Source: Pseudomonadota bacterium (GTDB lineage Bacteria > Pseudomonadota > Gammaproteobacteria > Burkholderiales > Ferrovaceae). From it: DNA of 64,000 bases. Below the pieces are notes generated by a model. That model was not told where the DNA came from, ran no database searches, and saw only the letters and a list, made by a program, of their open reading frames with translations. Below are positions 52,963-63,035 of the stretch, piece after piece. Position numbers and translations under genes: made by a program. The stretch's first letter is position 1. Each line of letters begins with the position of its first letter. Location: the NCBI GenBank assembly GCA_021811145.1, contig JAJZPN010000006.1:1-64000 (forward strand), given 5' to 3'.

Positions 52963-53859
52963 TTACTTGGGTTTTTTAGCACGCACACCTAATAACGCAC
53001 CAATACTTACCAGCACCACTCCAATACCTGTAGATAAAGTAATAGGCTCATTTAAAAATGGTATTGCAAGAATAGCTGAAGTTCCAGGAACGATAGCCAA
53101 CGTGAGAGAAGCGGCACCGCTTCCTAACACTAAAGTGGCAAAGGTATAACAAAATCCTGCTACCAGCGCAGCAATGATTCCTTGATAAAAGCCCTGTAAC
53201 AAAATAGTTGAGAAGCTTGCTTCATGGATCCCTTTGGGGAGAAAAAGTAAATATATTGGTAAATAAATTAATAATGAAGTGACACCGATACCACTCATCG
53301 CATCAACAGGGCGAATGTTCCATATTCTTACTAAAATACCAAAGGTCGACCAAGCTAGCGCTGCAAGGATAAAGAAAATATCACCCCAAATAACATGGGG
53401 ATTATCTGTACTGTGTGTTTGTAGACTGTGAAAACTAATGACTGCTACGCCCAAGGCAGCTAAGAATAGAGCTAGGAGTGAGAGAGGCTTTGGTCGGTCT
53501 TTCAGAAAAATCCAGGCAATCCCTGCAGTTGCAAGAGGAATGCCACCATTAATAATAATCCCTGCATGGGCAGCCGGGGCAAACATAAAGCCTGAGTAGG
53601 CGCACAATGCATAACCAAAGCCACCTACCGTACCCATAATAAACAGTTGTAGTTTATTAAGTTGATTACCAAAGATAAAGAAAATCGGTACCATGAATAA
53701 GCCAGACACCAAGAATCTTAGTGCAGCTACGTCAAAAGGGGTAAGTACACTTTTACCGCCTAAACGAGAAACAATATTAAAGCCCGTCCAACAGCAAACT
53801 ACTGTGAATGCGGCAAGATAGCCTTGCCATCTCGGAGTATTGGTGCTGTTAATTGACAT
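52963..53859 (-). CDS. EamA/DMT-family membrane transporter
   Basis: A 298-residue protein with ten hydrophobic helices in two EamA repeats. FTVVCCWTGFNIVSRLGGKSV in helix 1 and the second-repeat LGSGAASLTLAIVPGTSAILAIPFLNEP are typical. It is unrelated in detail to the copy at 2925-3833. It is a single-gene unit, convergent with dgkA 23 bases away. The substrate is unknown. Confidence 0.85.
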   Translation of the reverse strand: MSINSTNTPRWQGYLAAFTVVCCWTGFNIVSRLGGKSVLTPFDVAALRFLVSGLFMVPIFFIFGNQLNKLQLFIMGTVGGFGYALCAYSGFMFAPAAHAGIIINGGIPLATAGIAWIFLKDRPKPLSLLALFLAALGVAVISFHSLQTHSTDNPHVIWGDIFFILAALAWSTFGILVRIWNIRPVDAMSGIGVTSLLIYLPIYLLFLPKGIHEASFSTILLQGFYQGIIAALVAGFCYTFATLVLGSGAASLTLAIVPGTSAILAIPFLNEPITLSTGIGVVLVSIGALLGVRAKKPK

Positions 53860-53953
53860 AGTAAGGTTACAAATATCTTATAATACTGTAAATGACATTA
53901 AATCTGTTAATTAAAACACTTTAACTTGTCTATTCTTAATAAAAGGGCATTAA

Positions 53954-54196
53954 GTGATTATGAAATTGCTTTTGTGGTTAGCGGTTATTTATTTTGCTGC
54001 AAAGTATGTTTTACCTATTTGGCAAAAGCATCAGGCTACTCTAAAGAAATCTCAGGAATCTCCCATTGAGCATACTGAGGATATGGTGCGCTGTGCTAAG
54101 TGTGGTGTATTTGTTGTTCGCAATGAGGCCATCGCTTCTAAAGGCCGATATTATTGTTCTTTAGCGCACAAACAACAGGACCAAGCAGGTGCTTAA
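53954..54196 (+). CDS. PP0621-family small membrane-anchored zinc-ribbon protein
   Basis: Eighty residues from GTG 53954 (AAAAGGG six bases upstream), or 78 from ATG 53960. One N-terminal helix (about 4-18) is followed by a cytoplasmic domain with CAKCGVFVVRNEA and YYCSLAHKQQ, a likely Cys3-His metal site. This pattern is conserved in betaproteobacteria, usually beside ampD or sensor kinases; function is unknown. Its stop TAA overlaps the ampD ATG (TAATG). Confidence 0.8.
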   Translation: MIMKLLLWLAVIYFAAKYVLPIWQKHQATLKKSQESPIEHTEDMVRCAKCGVFVVRNEAIASKGRYYCSLAHKQQDQAGA

Positions 54197-54729
54197 TGAC
54201 TCTTAGAATGAAGCCTCAAGGTTGGGTGAGCGAGGCCGCGCAGGTGCTTTCTCCAAACTTTAACCAACGTCCTAGAGAAACAGAGGTGTCATTAATAGTA
54301 ATTCATTGTATTAGTTTGCCTCCTGGAGAGTTTGGTGGTGAAGCTATCAGTCAGTTATTTTTAAACCAATTGGATTGTGACTCTCATCCTTATTATCAGT
54401 CTTTGAAGGGATTGGAAGTTTCCTCTCATTTTCTGATTCGCCGTAGCGGAGAACTGATACAGTATGTATCCTGTAATGACCGTGCTTGGCATGCTGGTAT
54501 CTCAGTCTGGCAGGATAAGTCTAATTGTAATGATTACTCTATTGGTATTGAGCTTGAGGGAACCACTGATAGGAGTTTTACAGAAGAGCAGTATCTGAGT
54601 TTGGTTGAATTGGTAAAGTTATTAAAAAAACACTATCCCATTACTGATATTGTGGGGCATCAACATATAGCGCCAGGAAGAAAAGATGATCCTGGACCGT
54701 ATTTTGATTGGCACAGATTAACTTCTTAA
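54196..54729 (+). CDS. ampD: 1,6-anhydro-N-acetylmuramyl-L-alanine amidase
   Basis: Cytoplasmic enzyme of murein recycling that removes the peptide from anhydro-muropeptides. From ATG 54196 it has 177 residues; the open frame to 54154 overlaps the preceding gene. Zinc ligands are His37 (LIVIHCIS), His155 and Asp165 (GHQHIAPGRKDDPGP), as in AmpD. SHFLIRRSGELIQYV and NDYSIGIELEG are further marks. Loss of AmpD typically derepresses AmpC, but no ampC is seen here. Confidence 0.95.
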   Translation: MTLRMKPQGWVSEAAQVLSPNFNQRPRETEVSLIVIHCISLPPGEFGGEAISQLFLNQLDCDSHPYYQSLKGLEVSSHFLIRRSGELIQYVSCNDRAWHAGISVWQDKSNCNDYSIGIELEGTTDRSFTEEQYLSLVELVKLLKKHYPITDIVGHQHIAPGRKDDPGPYFDWHRLTS

Positions 54730-54846
54730 AACAGCTTGTTAGTTGTTCACTTGATATGGGTCACTGTATAAAAGCGTTATCCTAGGATACAATGCCTCAT
54801 TTTGGTAAAAAGCATTTTCTCGTAAAACGAATAATAGGAGTAGTTC

Positions 54847-56418
54847 ATGGCCATGATGATTGGAGTCCCTCGGGAAATCCACCCAGGAGAGCGGCGTGTT
54901 GCAGCCACCCCTGAGTCTGCGTCTCAGCTTATAAAACTTGGTTATTCAGTCATGATTGAAAGTGGTGCAGGTGAATTAGCATCACTACATGATGAGGCTT
55001 ATCGTGCAGTCGGTGTTGAGGTTGTGGATCGTGATACGGTATGGCAAAAGGCTGACATTATTCTCAAAGTTCGTGCTCCTCAATTTGATGCAACCAGTGG
55101 AGTTCATGAGGTAACTAAGGCTCGCCCTAAATCTATTATTATTGGTTTTGTATGGCCTGCGCAAAATGCTGAGTTACTAGAAATGTTTATCAAACAAGGA
55201 GTAACTGCCCTTGCTGTTGATACCATTCCACGCATATCGCGCGCACAAAAAATGGATGCCTTAAGCTCCATGGCTAATATTGCGGGCTATCGCGCTATTG
55301 TAGAAGCATCCAATCATTTTGGACGTTTCTTTACTGGTCAAATTACTGCTGCAGGTAAAGTGCCTCCAGCAAAAGTGATGGTTATCGGTGCCGGCGTTGC
55401 AGGGCTTGCAGCTATCGGTACTGCAAGAGGATTAGGCGCTATTGTTCGTGCTTTTGATACTCGTCCGGAAGTAAAACAACAAATTGAAAGTATGGGAGCC
55501 GAATTCCTGGAGCTTGATTTTGAGGAAGAAGGATCAGGAAGCGGTGGTTATGCCAAACAAATGAGCCCTGAGTTCATCAAGGCTGAAATGGAATTGTTTG
55601 CAAATCAAGCCAAAGAAGTTGACATTATTGTTACCACTGCCTTGATTCCAGGAAAGCCTGCCCCAAAACTCATTACAAAAGACATGGTTTATTCCATGAA
55701 AAAAGGCAGCGTGATTGTCGACTTGGCTGCAGAACAAGGAGGTAACTGTGAGTGTACTGTGCCAGGAGAAGTAGCCAATGTTGAAGGGGTGACAGTGATT
55801 GGTTATACAGACTTACCCTCACGTTTGTCAGCCCAATCAAGTCAACTCTACGGCACCAACTTACGTCATTTGTTAACGGATTTAACACCAAATAAAGATG
55901 GGCAAGTGCAATTAAATCTTGAGGATGATGTAATACGTGGCGCAACAGTTGTTCATGATGGTCAGCTAATGTGGCCTGCACCACCTTTAAAAATTCCTGC
56001 TATCGCACCAGCTAAACCTCAGGCTGCTATGCCTCCGCCAGCACCAAAACATGGTGAGTCTTCGGGGCCGATGAAAGGGTCTACACTGGCTACCATCTTA
56101 TTAGTAGGTGTGGTCTTATTTGCACTTATTGGTCTTTATGCGCCGGCTGCTTTCTTGCCACATTTTACTGTATTTGTATTGGCTTGTTTTGTAGGCTATA
56201 TGGTGGTGTGGAATGTCACACCAGCTTTACATACTCCGCTCATGAGTGTTACTAATGCAATTAGTGGAATTATTGTTATTGGTGCATTACTTGAAGTGGG
56301 AAGTTCTGATAGCGTGGTAATGATATTGGCTTTATTTTCTGTGCTAATCGCTACCATTAATATTGCGGGTGGTTTTAGAGTCACTCAGCGCATGCTTAAC
56401 ATGTTTCGTAAAGATTGA
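54847..56418 (+). CDS. pntA: NAD(P) transhydrogenase subunit alpha
   Basis: The 523-residue alpha subunit of the proton-translocating transhydrogenase. Domain I binds NAD(H) (residues 1-385: [39 protein letters not shown], and the mobile loop region [18 protein letters not shown]). A Pro/Ala-rich linker leads to four helices (about 410-515). AGGAG lies seven bases before the ATG. It is 10 bases upstream of pntB. Confidence 0.97.
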   Translation: MAMMIGVPREIHPGERRVAATPESASQLIKLGYSVMIESGAGELASLHDEAYRAVGVEVVDRDTVWQKADIILKVRAPQFDATSGVHEVTKARPKSIIIGFVWPAQNAELLEMFIKQGVTALAVDTIPRISRAQKMDALSSMANIAGYRAIVEASNHFGRFFTGQITAAGKVPPAKVMVIGAGVAGLAAIGTARGLGAIVRAFDTRPEVKQQIESMGAEFLELDFEEEGSGSGGYAKQMSPEFIKAEMELFANQAKEVDIIVTTALIPGKPAPKLITKDMVYSMKKGSVIVDLAAEQGGNCECTVPGEVANVEGVTVIGYTDLPSRLSAQSSQLYGTNLRHLLTDLTPNKDGQVQLNLEDDVIRGATVVHDGQLMWPAPPLKIPAIAPAKPQAAMPPPAPKHGESSGPMKGSTLATILLVGVVLFALIGLYAPAAFLPHFTVFVLACFVGYMVVWNVTPALHTPLMSVTNAISGIIVIGALLEVGSSDSVVMILALFSVLIATINIAGGFRVTQRMLNMFRKD

Positions 56419-56428
56419 GGAGTGACCC

Positions 56429-57817
56429 ATGAATCCAGGATTAATTACTGTTTCATATATCGCTTCTGCGATTTTATTTATTTTAAGTTTAGGTGGGCTC
56501 TCTCGCCAAGATACAGCAAGACGGGGTAACTTCTATGGCGCAGCAGGAATGGCAATTGCTATCCTTGCTACCGTGCTTGGTACAGGAATCAGTCAATGGC
56601 TACTTATCCCAGCTATAGTGGTGGGTGGAGCGGTTGGTTGGATGCTTGCTGTAAGAGTTGAAATGACGCAGATGCCTGAGCTCGTTGCTGTTCTCCATTC
56701 CTTTGTGGGGCTAGCCGCCACATTGGTGGGGTATGCAAGCTTTTTAGATCCTAACGCCCACTATGTCGGTGCAGAACATACTATTCATGAATTAGAAATT
56801 TATATTGGTGTGTTTATTGGCGCAGTCACCTTCACAGGGTCAATCATTGCCTTTGGTAAACTAAGAGGTATGATTTCTGGTAAACCTTTGACCTTACCCA
56901 TGCGTCACTGGCTTAATTTATTCGGAATTCTTGTCACCATTTATTTGGGTAGCGTCTTTTTGAGTTCTGAAGGTAGTGCCGGTTTGCCTGCACTATTGAT
57001 TATGACCGGTATTGCTCTCTTGCTTGGTATTCATTTAGTTATGGCCATCGGTGGAGCAGATATGCCAGTTGTGGTTTCTATGCTAAATAGCTACTCAGGC
57101 TGGGCTGCTGCAGCAACTGGTTTTATGTTGTCCAACGACCTTTTGATTGTAACGGGGGCGCTCGTTGGTAGTAGTGGTGCAATTCTCTCTTATATTATGT
57201 GTCGTGCCATGAACCGCAGTTTCATCAGTGTGATATTGGGTGGTTTTGGGACAGGGAGTGGGACATCCAGTGCCGCTGCCGTTGAAGGTGAAGCCGTCTC
57301 AATCAGTGCTGAAGAAACAGCACAATCATTAATGGATGCAAAAGAAGTGATTATTGTTCCAGGCTATGGTATGGCGGTAGCTCAAGCTCAGGGCGTAATT
57401 AGTGAGATCACCAAACGCTTACGCGCTAAGGGAGTGACTGTGCGCTTTGCTATTCATCCTGTGGCTGGACGTTTGCCAGGTCACATGAATGTGCTGTTAG
57501 CTGAGGCTAAAGTACCTTATGACATTGTGCTTGAGATGGATGAAATTAACGAAGATTTCCCTGAGACTGATACAGTTTTAGTGGTTGGAGCTAATGATAT
57601 TGTCAATCCTTCGGCACAAGAGGATCCTGGTAGTCCTATTGCTGGTATGCCTGTTTTAGAAGTATGGAAAGCAAAAACCGTGGTGGTATTTAAACGCAGT
57701 ATGGCAACAGGCTATGCTGGTGTAGAAAATCCCTTATTCTTCAAGGAAAATACCCGTATGTTATTTGGTGATGCGAAGAAGAGTGTGGATGCCATACTGT
57801 CACATATCCCAGCTTAA
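56429..57817 (+). CDS. pntB: NAD(P) transhydrogenase subunit beta
   Basis: The 462-residue beta subunit, matching E. coli length. Residues 1-270 form nine membrane helices; domain III (about 285-462) binds NADP(H) with [13 protein letters not shown] and [18 protein letters not shown], and [11 protein letters not shown] near the end. With PntA it makes NADPH from NADH at the cost of the proton gradient, complementing NADPH made by Icd. A terminator follows at 57840. Confidence 0.97.
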   Translation: MNPGLITVSYIASAILFILSLGGLSRQDTARRGNFYGAAGMAIAILATVLGTGISQWLLIPAIVVGGAVGWMLAVRVEMTQMPELVAVLHSFVGLAATLVGYASFLDPNAHYVGAEHTIHELEIYIGVFIGAVTFTGSIIAFGKLRGMISGKPLTLPMRHWLNLFGILVTIYLGSVFLSSEGSAGLPALLIMTGIALLLGIHLVMAIGGADMPVVVSMLNSYSGWAAAATGFMLSNDLLIVTGALVGSSGAILSYIMCRAMNRSFISVILGGFGTGSGTSSAAAVEGEAVSISAEETAQSLMDAKEVIIVPGYGMAVAQAQGVISEITKRLRAKGVTVRFAIHPVAGRLPGHMNVLLAEAKVPYDIVLEMDEINEDFPETDTVLVVGANDIVNPSAQEDPGSPIAGMPVLEVWKAKTVVVFKRSMATGYAGVENPLFFKENTRMLFGDAKKSVDAILSHIPA

Positions 57818-57839
57818 TTATTTGTGTTGCTAACTAAAG

Positions 57840-57868
57840 AAGCTCTTCAAACAATGAAGAGCTTTTTT
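57840..57868 (+). terminator. Intrinsic terminator of pntAB
   Basis: AAGCTCTTCA (57840-57849) pairs with TGAAGAGCTT (57855-57864) around AACAA (10 bp), followed by T-run to 57868. It is A-rich on the other side and may also act on the convergent esterase transcript. Confidence 0.9.
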
Positions 57869-57886
57869 ATTTTTCAGTATTAAAGG

Positions 57887-58984
57887 TTATTTGGTTAATA
57901 AAGCCAAAGCCTTATCAATGCGGTGATCGATGCCTGAATGAGTACCTAAAAACTCATGATAAATATGGTTAATTCCGTCGCTTTTTAGTTGCCTTGATAA
58001 CTGACGCATACCATAGTGTATGTGGTATTGATCATTCCACCCACAATCAAGATAAAGTGTTTTAAGTGTTCTCAATATATCAGGTTGCTGTTTAACTCTA
58101 TGTATAGGGTCCCAAGTTAACCAGTTATTCCAACGCTGATTAATTATTTCACCACTGTAAGCATTAAAAGGAATACGAAAGCCATTTTTAACCTGAGGAT
58201 CTGGGTCATAGGTTGCTGCCATACAAATATTCATTAAAGCATGGCTTTCATGATGGTTTGGGCGTTCATTTTTCCACATATAGTCAAGAAATGACTTCAC
58301 TCGACCATCATCAATCCCAAGTGACAGTAGGTGGTTTATTTCTTGTGTGGGTTCATTACTGCTTTCAGCAATCAGTTGATCGGGTGCATATTTAGATAAT
58401 GTTGTTAGTGTGTTATGCCAGTCATTACGATAGAGAGCATCGAAAAAGCAATCGCCAGAGAGCATTCCAACGTTACCCCAAGTGGCTGGGTAAAGTAAGG
58501 CCGCCATGATAGCACCGTACCCTCCAGAGGACTTACCATAGATGACACGTTTCTCAGGTGCTCTAATTGTCGGTAGACTTTGATCAACAAAAGCGAGCAG
58601 CTCTTGGTTTATAAAGTCTCCGTATTGCCCTATGGCACTTGAATTTATGTATTGATTGCCACCTAAACGGGTAAAGGCGTCTGGGAAGACAACAATTAGA
58701 TCAGGAATGGTTTGTTCATGGTAAAGACGATTAAGTCTATCTACAATATTCTCGTCAAAAGCGCGCCATGCAATCCTACCAGCACCAGTGCCTAAAAAAC
58801 CAGCCAATTCAAAAACCAATGGAAAACGTTGACCTTGTTTACTTTTTTCTTCAAAACGGGGTGGGACCCAAACTGGATGCTGACGAATTACAGGATCATT
58901 GAGAGGGTTATTATGTAAAACCTGGGAATGGTGTTCAAGAAAAAAAACACGCCCAGGTAAAATGTCTGGGCGTGTAATTAACAT
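57887..58984 (-). CDS. Alpha/beta-hydrolase, esterase D-like
   Basis: A 365-residue cytoplasmic hydrolase of the PF00756-type esterase fold. The nucleophile elbow is IYGKSSGGYGA (near 150, Ser in G-K-S-S-G), and the acid and His are expected in LDCGWND (near 316) and GTHSGIDHR (near 348). It has no signal peptide. The substrate is unknown; S-formylglutathione hydrolase-type and siderophore-esterase relatives exist. It follows efp by 11 bases on the same strand, so it seems to be part of the efp operon. Confidence 0.8.
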   Translation of the reverse strand: MLITRPDILPGRVFFLEHHSQVLHNNPLNDPVIRQHPVWVPPRFEEKSKQGQRFPLVFELAGFLGTGAGRIAWRAFDENIVDRLNRLYHEQTIPDLIVVFPDAFTRLGGNQYINSSAIGQYGDFINQELLAFVDQSLPTIRAPEKRVIYGKSSGGYGAIMAALLYPATWGNVGMLSGDCFFDALYRNDWHNTLTTLSKYAPDQLIAESSNEPTQEINHLLSLGIDDGRVKSFLDYMWKNERPNHHESHALMNICMAATYDPDPQVKNGFRIPFNAYSGEIINQRWNNWLTWDPIHRVKQQPDILRTLKTLYLDCGWNDQYHIHYGMRQLSRQLKSDGINHIYHEFLGTHSGIDHRIDKALALLTK

Positions 58985-58995
58985 AGTGATAACGC

Positions 58996-59556
58996 TCAGG
59001 AATTAACGCGACGACGATACTCACCGGTGGTGGTATCAATTTCAATTTTGTCGCCAGGTTCACAAAACAAAGGAACTGCAATTTCAAAGCCATTTTTAAG
59101 TTTGGCTGGTTTTAACACTTTGCCAGAGGTGTCTCCACGCACGGCAGGTTCTGTATACTCAATTTCACGAACTAATGAATTAGGTAACTGAACAGAAATA
59201 GGACGTCCATCATAGAGTGTGATTTCACAAGCCATCCCATCTTCAAGATAGTTTAGCGCTTCACCCATGTTTTCTTGGTCCACTTCAAATTGATTGTACT
59301 CAGCATCCATGAATACATATGAGGGGTCAGCAAAATAGGAATAAGTAACTTCTTTGTGCTCTAAGATTACTTGGTCTAATTTGTCATCAGCTTTGTACAC
59401 TACTTCACTGGCAGCACCTGTGAGTAGATTTTTCAGTTTCATTTTAACAACAGCGGCACTACGACCACCTTTATTGTATTCTGTTTTCTGAATGACCATG
59501 GGGTCTTTGCCAACCATGATAACGTTTCCGGAACGTAATTCTTGAGCTTGTTTCAT
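58996..59556 (-). CDS. efp: Elongation factor P (Arg32 type)
   Basis: EF-P rescues ribosomes stalled on polyproline. From ATG 59556 it has 186 residues and Arg at position 32 in YNKGGRSAA, the residue rhamnosylated by EarP; the alternative TTG 12 bases upstream would shift this numbering and is unlikely. The remainder shows the three OB/KOW domains and the C-terminal [17 protein letters not shown]. Its modification enzyme is encoded directly upstream. Confidence 0.97.
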   Translation of the reverse strand: MKQAQELRSGNVIMVGKDPMVIQKTEYNKGGRSAAVVKMKLKNLLTGAASEVVYKADDKLDQVILEHKEVTYSYFADPSYVFMDAEYNQFEVDQENMGEALNYLEDGMACEITLYDGRPISVQLPNSLVREIEYTEPAVRGDTSGKVLKPAKLKNGFEIAVPLFCEPGDKIEIDTTTGEYRRRVNS

Positions 59557-59595
59557 AATGGATCTCAAAGGATTGAATTAAGCCCAACATTATAC

Positions 59596-60675
59596 TCAAT
59601 TTTTATTGTTTTTTTCTAAAAACTGGACAAGTTGGTCAATTAGGCTTGTTTGAATCAATAAACTATCTTGCCAAATTTGAGCATGTTCTTTGAGAATCAA
59701 ATAGTTATCTAACAAATCTTGACAGTCTTTCTGAGTAATTGTCAGTCCTTTATTCCATTTTGTATGAAATGAAATAATGCTCCTTATGGCGTCAGTTACC
59801 TTCAACTGTTCACAATAACGCGTTAGAAATGCCTCTAATTTAGGCCAATGTGCATCTTCCTCTTGCGGATAAATTTGCCATATCAAGGGTTTTCCCATTA
59901 ATTGAGCTCTGGCCCAAGTATCCTCACCACGTACAAATAGTAAATCCGCTGCCATTAAATAGTCATCAAACTCAGTTTGTACAAGACGGGGTAGCCAAAG
60001 AAACGTTAGGGTAGAGTATGGATGATGTTGTTGCCAATTTTTAAGTTCTACGCTGAGTGGTAAGTCTTCAGGCACAATGATTTGGCAGACAATACCTAAT
60101 GTATGCAAACTTGTTATGAAACTGATTAGCGGCGCGCTGTGATAGCAAAAGATAAATATTTTAAAAATAGTTGGTGCGTCATTATGAGGGAGAATAGTAT
60201 TTCTACCTCTAACAGTTAAGTCACACTTATCCTCTTGAATCAGCCCACCGCTTGTTGTGGTAAATCCAGGATAGAAAAAATACTCCACTAAAGGAGGGTG
60301 GGGTGAAGGTTTTAAATGAAAGGATTCAATCCAACTTTCCGCGCTTAAATGCTCAACATTAACCCATTGTGGTAACGGATGAGTCGCCTTGGCAAGTTCA
60401 CTATATTCCTTGGGGAGCGTGCAACCAAACAAGCTTATAATTCGCGCTGCAGGTAATACTGTTGATGGAGAGATGGGCCACTGTTTGACTACGAATAATT
60501 GCCGATCTCTTTTATCCATTAAACTGAGAATAAGAGAGGTATCATCAATGAATAGTGTCACTCGTTGGTGTTGACGAAGTGAGAGTTGCCTACAAAAACG
60601 CAGCGCCACACCAGCATCGCCAAAGTTATCGATAACCCGACAAAACACATGCCAGTGTGGAGATTCCTCGCTCAT
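59596..60675 (-). CDS. earP: EF-P arginine 32 rhamnosyltransferase EarP
   Basis: A 359-residue GT-B glycosyltransferase that uses dTDP-L-rhamnose to modify Arg32 of EF-P. CRVIDNFGDAGVALRF (about 12-27) contains the two conserved Asp (16 and 20), and LLFVRGEDTWARAQL with PLIWQIYPQEEDAH near 245-270 is the nucleotide-sugar site. The ATG follows the preceding stop with no gap (TAAATG), so the GlcG-like gene, earP, efp and probably the esterase form one operon. The rml genes for dTDP-rhamnose must be elsewhere. Confidence 0.95.
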   Translation of the reverse strand: MSEESPHWHVFCRVIDNFGDAGVALRFCRQLSLRQHQRVTLFIDDTSLILSLMDKRDRQLFVVKQWPISPSTVLPAARIISLFGCTLPKEYSELAKATHPLPQWVNVEHLSAESWIESFHLKPSPHPPLVEYFFYPGFTTTSGGLIQEDKCDLTVRGRNTILPHNDAPTIFKIFIFCYHSAPLISFITSLHTLGIVCQIIVPEDLPLSVELKNWQQHHPYSTLTFLWLPRLVQTEFDDYLMAADLLFVRGEDTWARAQLMGKPLIWQIYPQEEDAHWPKLEAFLTRYCEQLKVTDAIRSIISFHTKWNKGLTITQKDCQDLLDNYLILKEHAQIWQDSLLIQTSLIDQLVQFLEKNNKN

Positions 60676-61083
60676 TTATAGTTGAGCAACAAAATCCGCG
60701 CCTGCTTGAGCAATGATGCCGTCTTGGAACGATTGCACTCCAGATATGCCAATCGCACCGATTAATTGGTTTTGGTACACTAAAGGTAGACCACCTTCTA
60801 TGGGGGTTGAACCCGTGAGTTTTAACATGACAGTACGCCCACCACTCACCGCTTCTTCTAATTTTTTCGTTGGACGATTAAATAAATAGGCTGTTTTCGC
60901 TTTTTCTTGAGAAACAACAATAGATCCTTTTTGGGTTCCGTCCATACGTTCAAGATAAATCAGATGACCGCCTTCATCAAGAATTGAGATGACCACGTTC
61001 CACTCATTCGATTCAGCTGTTTTACGTGCAGCTTCGGCGATACGCTTTGCATCATTGAGTTCAAGGCTAAAACGATTTTGCAT
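60676..61083 (-). CDS. GlcG/HbpS-family heme-binding-like protein
   Basis: A 135-residue cytoplasmic alpha/beta protein of the PF03928 type. Marks are LNDAKRIAEAARKTAESN, ISILDEGGHLIYLERMDG, GSIVVSQEKAKTA and GGLPLVYQNQLIGAIGISG. The family is linked to glycolate genes and to heme/redox sensing in Streptomyces HbpS, but its function is generally unclear. The stop abuts earP. Confidence 0.85.
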   Translation of the reverse strand: MQNRFSLELNDAKRIAEAARKTAESNEWNVVISILDEGGHLIYLERMDGTQKGSIVVSQEKAKTAYLFNRPTKKLEEAVSGGRTVMLKLTGSTPIEGGLPLVYQNQLIGAIGISGVQSFQDGIIAQAGADFVAQL

Positions 61084-61166
61084 AGGACAATCCTTTCAAA
61101 AATAATTAGTTTAGCATAATCATTTTTGGCTTTTAGCGTATAGTGCGAGTTTATAAACCAACTCTA

Positions 61167-62393
61167 TTATGTCTCTTGTAGAATTTGCTCTACTAATAGT
61201 TCAGCACTGCCGGCACTCAGTGTCCAGCCAAGCGTTCCATGGCCAGTATTAAAGTAAAGACCTGTTATAGGCGAGGCGCCTATATAGGGATAGCCAGAGG
61301 GGGTGACGGGACGAAGACCCGTCCATGGATTAATTTCATTAAAATCCAAGCCGGTTGGGAAAAATTGCTTGGTCCGTTTAACCAGAGCGTTAACGCGTTG
61401 TTGATTCAATGAATGATCCCAGCCAATAAATTCTGCCGTACCTGCAACACGTAAATAATCACCCAAACGCGATATCACAATTTTACCTTGGTCATCAGTA
61501 AGACTTACTTGAGGAATAACTGATTTATTTATGATAGGTAATGTAATTGAATAGCCTTTTACAGGATAAATAGAGACTGATATACCCAGTGGTTTAATTA
61601 ACTGCTGGGTCATCACCCCAGTACATAATACGACACGCGAAGCAGGTAATTGTTGTTGATTATTAAGTATCACTCCTTGACAACGTTGATTGCTATACCA
61701 AAGAGAGGAGACTGAAGCGTTGTTTAAAAAGTGTCCACCTAGAGACATAAAGTGTTGGCAGAGAGACTGGGTCCATACTTTGGCATCGCCTGATGAATCA
61801 TTTGGACAATAGGTTGCGCCACTAAAAGACAGTGGACTAAATTGTAAGGTCGGCTCGATAATATTTAGAGCATTAAGATCTAGGGGGTAGCGTTCATACC
61901 CTAAATCATTGACTACTTGAGCATGGTGTAAGCCACGTTGATATGCTTCATTAGAAGAATATAGATGAATTATCCCTTTATTCTGTTGTGCAAAATTTAT
62001 CTGTAAGGATTGTTCTAAATTAATATGTGCAGAACGTGATCGCATGGCCAGAGACAGTAATCGTTTTAAATTATATTGATAACGCTCTGTAGTACCCTGG
62101 CGCAAGAAAGACGTAACCCAAGCCCATTGTTTAAGATCCAATCTTAAGCGAAAAAGTATCGGTGAGGTTTCATCAAAGAGAGCTTTCAGAATATGTGGGT
62201 AAGTCTCTTTTGATGCCCAAGGCTCTACATGGCCATAAGACAATTGAGAACCATTGGCAAAAGAGGTCTCAAGTGCGGCTTCACTGTTTTGATCAATGAG
62301 TGTTACCTGAAAACCGTTTTTTTGTAGATACCATGCAGTATGAACGCCAACTACACCGGCGCCAACAACAATAATTGAAGAGGGGTCACTCAT
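61167..62393 (-). CDS. dadA: D-amino acid dehydrogenase (FAD), small subunit DadA-type
   Basis: A 408-residue FAD enzyme that oxidatively deaminates D-amino acids, passing electrons to the quinone pool. The Rossmann motif IVVGAGVVGVHTAWYLQKNGFQ is at 8-29, ASRVVLCTGVMTQQL near 235, and the C-terminal GLYFNTGHGTLGWTLSAGSA binds FAD. It is divergent from ppa with 108 bases between starts. Alanine racemase dadX is not adjacent. Confidence 0.9.
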   Translation of the reverse strand: MSDPSSIIVVGAGVVGVHTAWYLQKNGFQVTLIDQNSEAALETSFANGSQLSYGHVEPWASKETYPHILKALFDETSPILFRLRLDLKQWAWVTSFLRQGTTERYQYNLKRLLSLAMRSRSAHINLEQSLQINFAQQNKGIIHLYSSNEAYQRGLHHAQVVNDLGYERYPLDLNALNIIEPTLQFSPLSFSGATYCPNDSSGDAKVWTQSLCQHFMSLGGHFLNNASVSSLWYSNQRCQGVILNNQQQLPASRVVLCTGVMTQQLIKPLGISVSIYPVKGYSITLPIINKSVIPQVSLTDDQGKIVISRLGDYLRVAGTAEFIGWDHSLNQQRVNALVKRTKQFFPTGLDFNEINPWTGLRPVTPSGYPYIGASPITGLYFNTGHGTLGWTLSAGSAELLVEQILQET

Positions 62394-62466
62394 ATTTTTA
62401 AAGACAATGGGTTAGGTTGAGAGTTCAGAGATTAATTGTAGCAAACACCAAAATTTCTGGGTCCGT

Positions 62467-62472
62467 TATAAT
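62467..62472 (+). promoter_or_regulatory. -10 element upstream of ppa
   Basis: A perfect TATAAT at 62467-62472; the expected start near 62479 gives a 23-nt leader. A recognisable -35 is lacking. Confidence 0.45.
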
Positions 62473-62501
62473 AGATGTTTTTTTAAGGGTGGAGAACGAC
62501 C

Positions 62502-63029
62502 ATGATTTTAGATCGTGTGCCAGCAGGTAAAGATGTACCAAATAATGTTAACGTCATTATTGAAATTCCAATGAATGGTAGTCCTATTAAATATGAGTTG
62601 GATAAAGAAACGGGTGCAATGTTTGTAGATCGTTTTATGTCGACTGCAATGCACTATCCATGTAACTATGGGTATATTCCACAAACATTATCAGAAGATG
62701 GCGATCCTGTTGACGTACTTGTCATTACGCCTATTCCATTGATTACTGGAGTAGTCGTTCGTTGTCGCCCTATTGGGGTATTAAAAATGACTGATGAGGC
62801 TGGAGTAGATGCCAAGTTACTCGCCGTACCAGTAACCAAGTTATGTAATCTCTATGATGCAATTCAACAACCAGAGGATTTACCACCGTTAACCTTAAAG
62901 CAAATCGCTCATTTCTTTGAGCATTATAAAGATCTTGAGGCAGGTAAATGGGTTAAAGTTGATGGCTGGGAAGGGCCTGAAGTGGCTAAGGCAGAAATCT
63001 TGGCAGGTGTTAAAAACTATAATAAGTAA
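62502..63029 (+). CDS. ppa: Inorganic pyrophosphatase
   Basis: Hydrolyses PPi and pulls biosynthesis forward. The 175-residue family I enzyme has the signature [11 protein letters not shown] with Asp66, Asp68 and Asp71 and the usual [15 protein letters not shown] and [12 protein letters not shown] is near the ATG. It is convergent with bioC, six bases apart. Confidence 0.98.
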   Translation: MILDRVPAGKDVPNNVNVIIEIPMNGSPIKYELDKETGAMFVDRFMSTAMHYPCNYGYIPQTLSEDGDPVDVLVITPIPLITGVVVRCRPIGVLKMTDEAGVDAKLLAVPVTKLCNLYDAIQQPEDLPPLTLKQIAHFFEHYKDLEAGKWVKVDGWEGPEVAKAEILAGVKNYNK

Positions 63030-63035
63030 ACCAAA

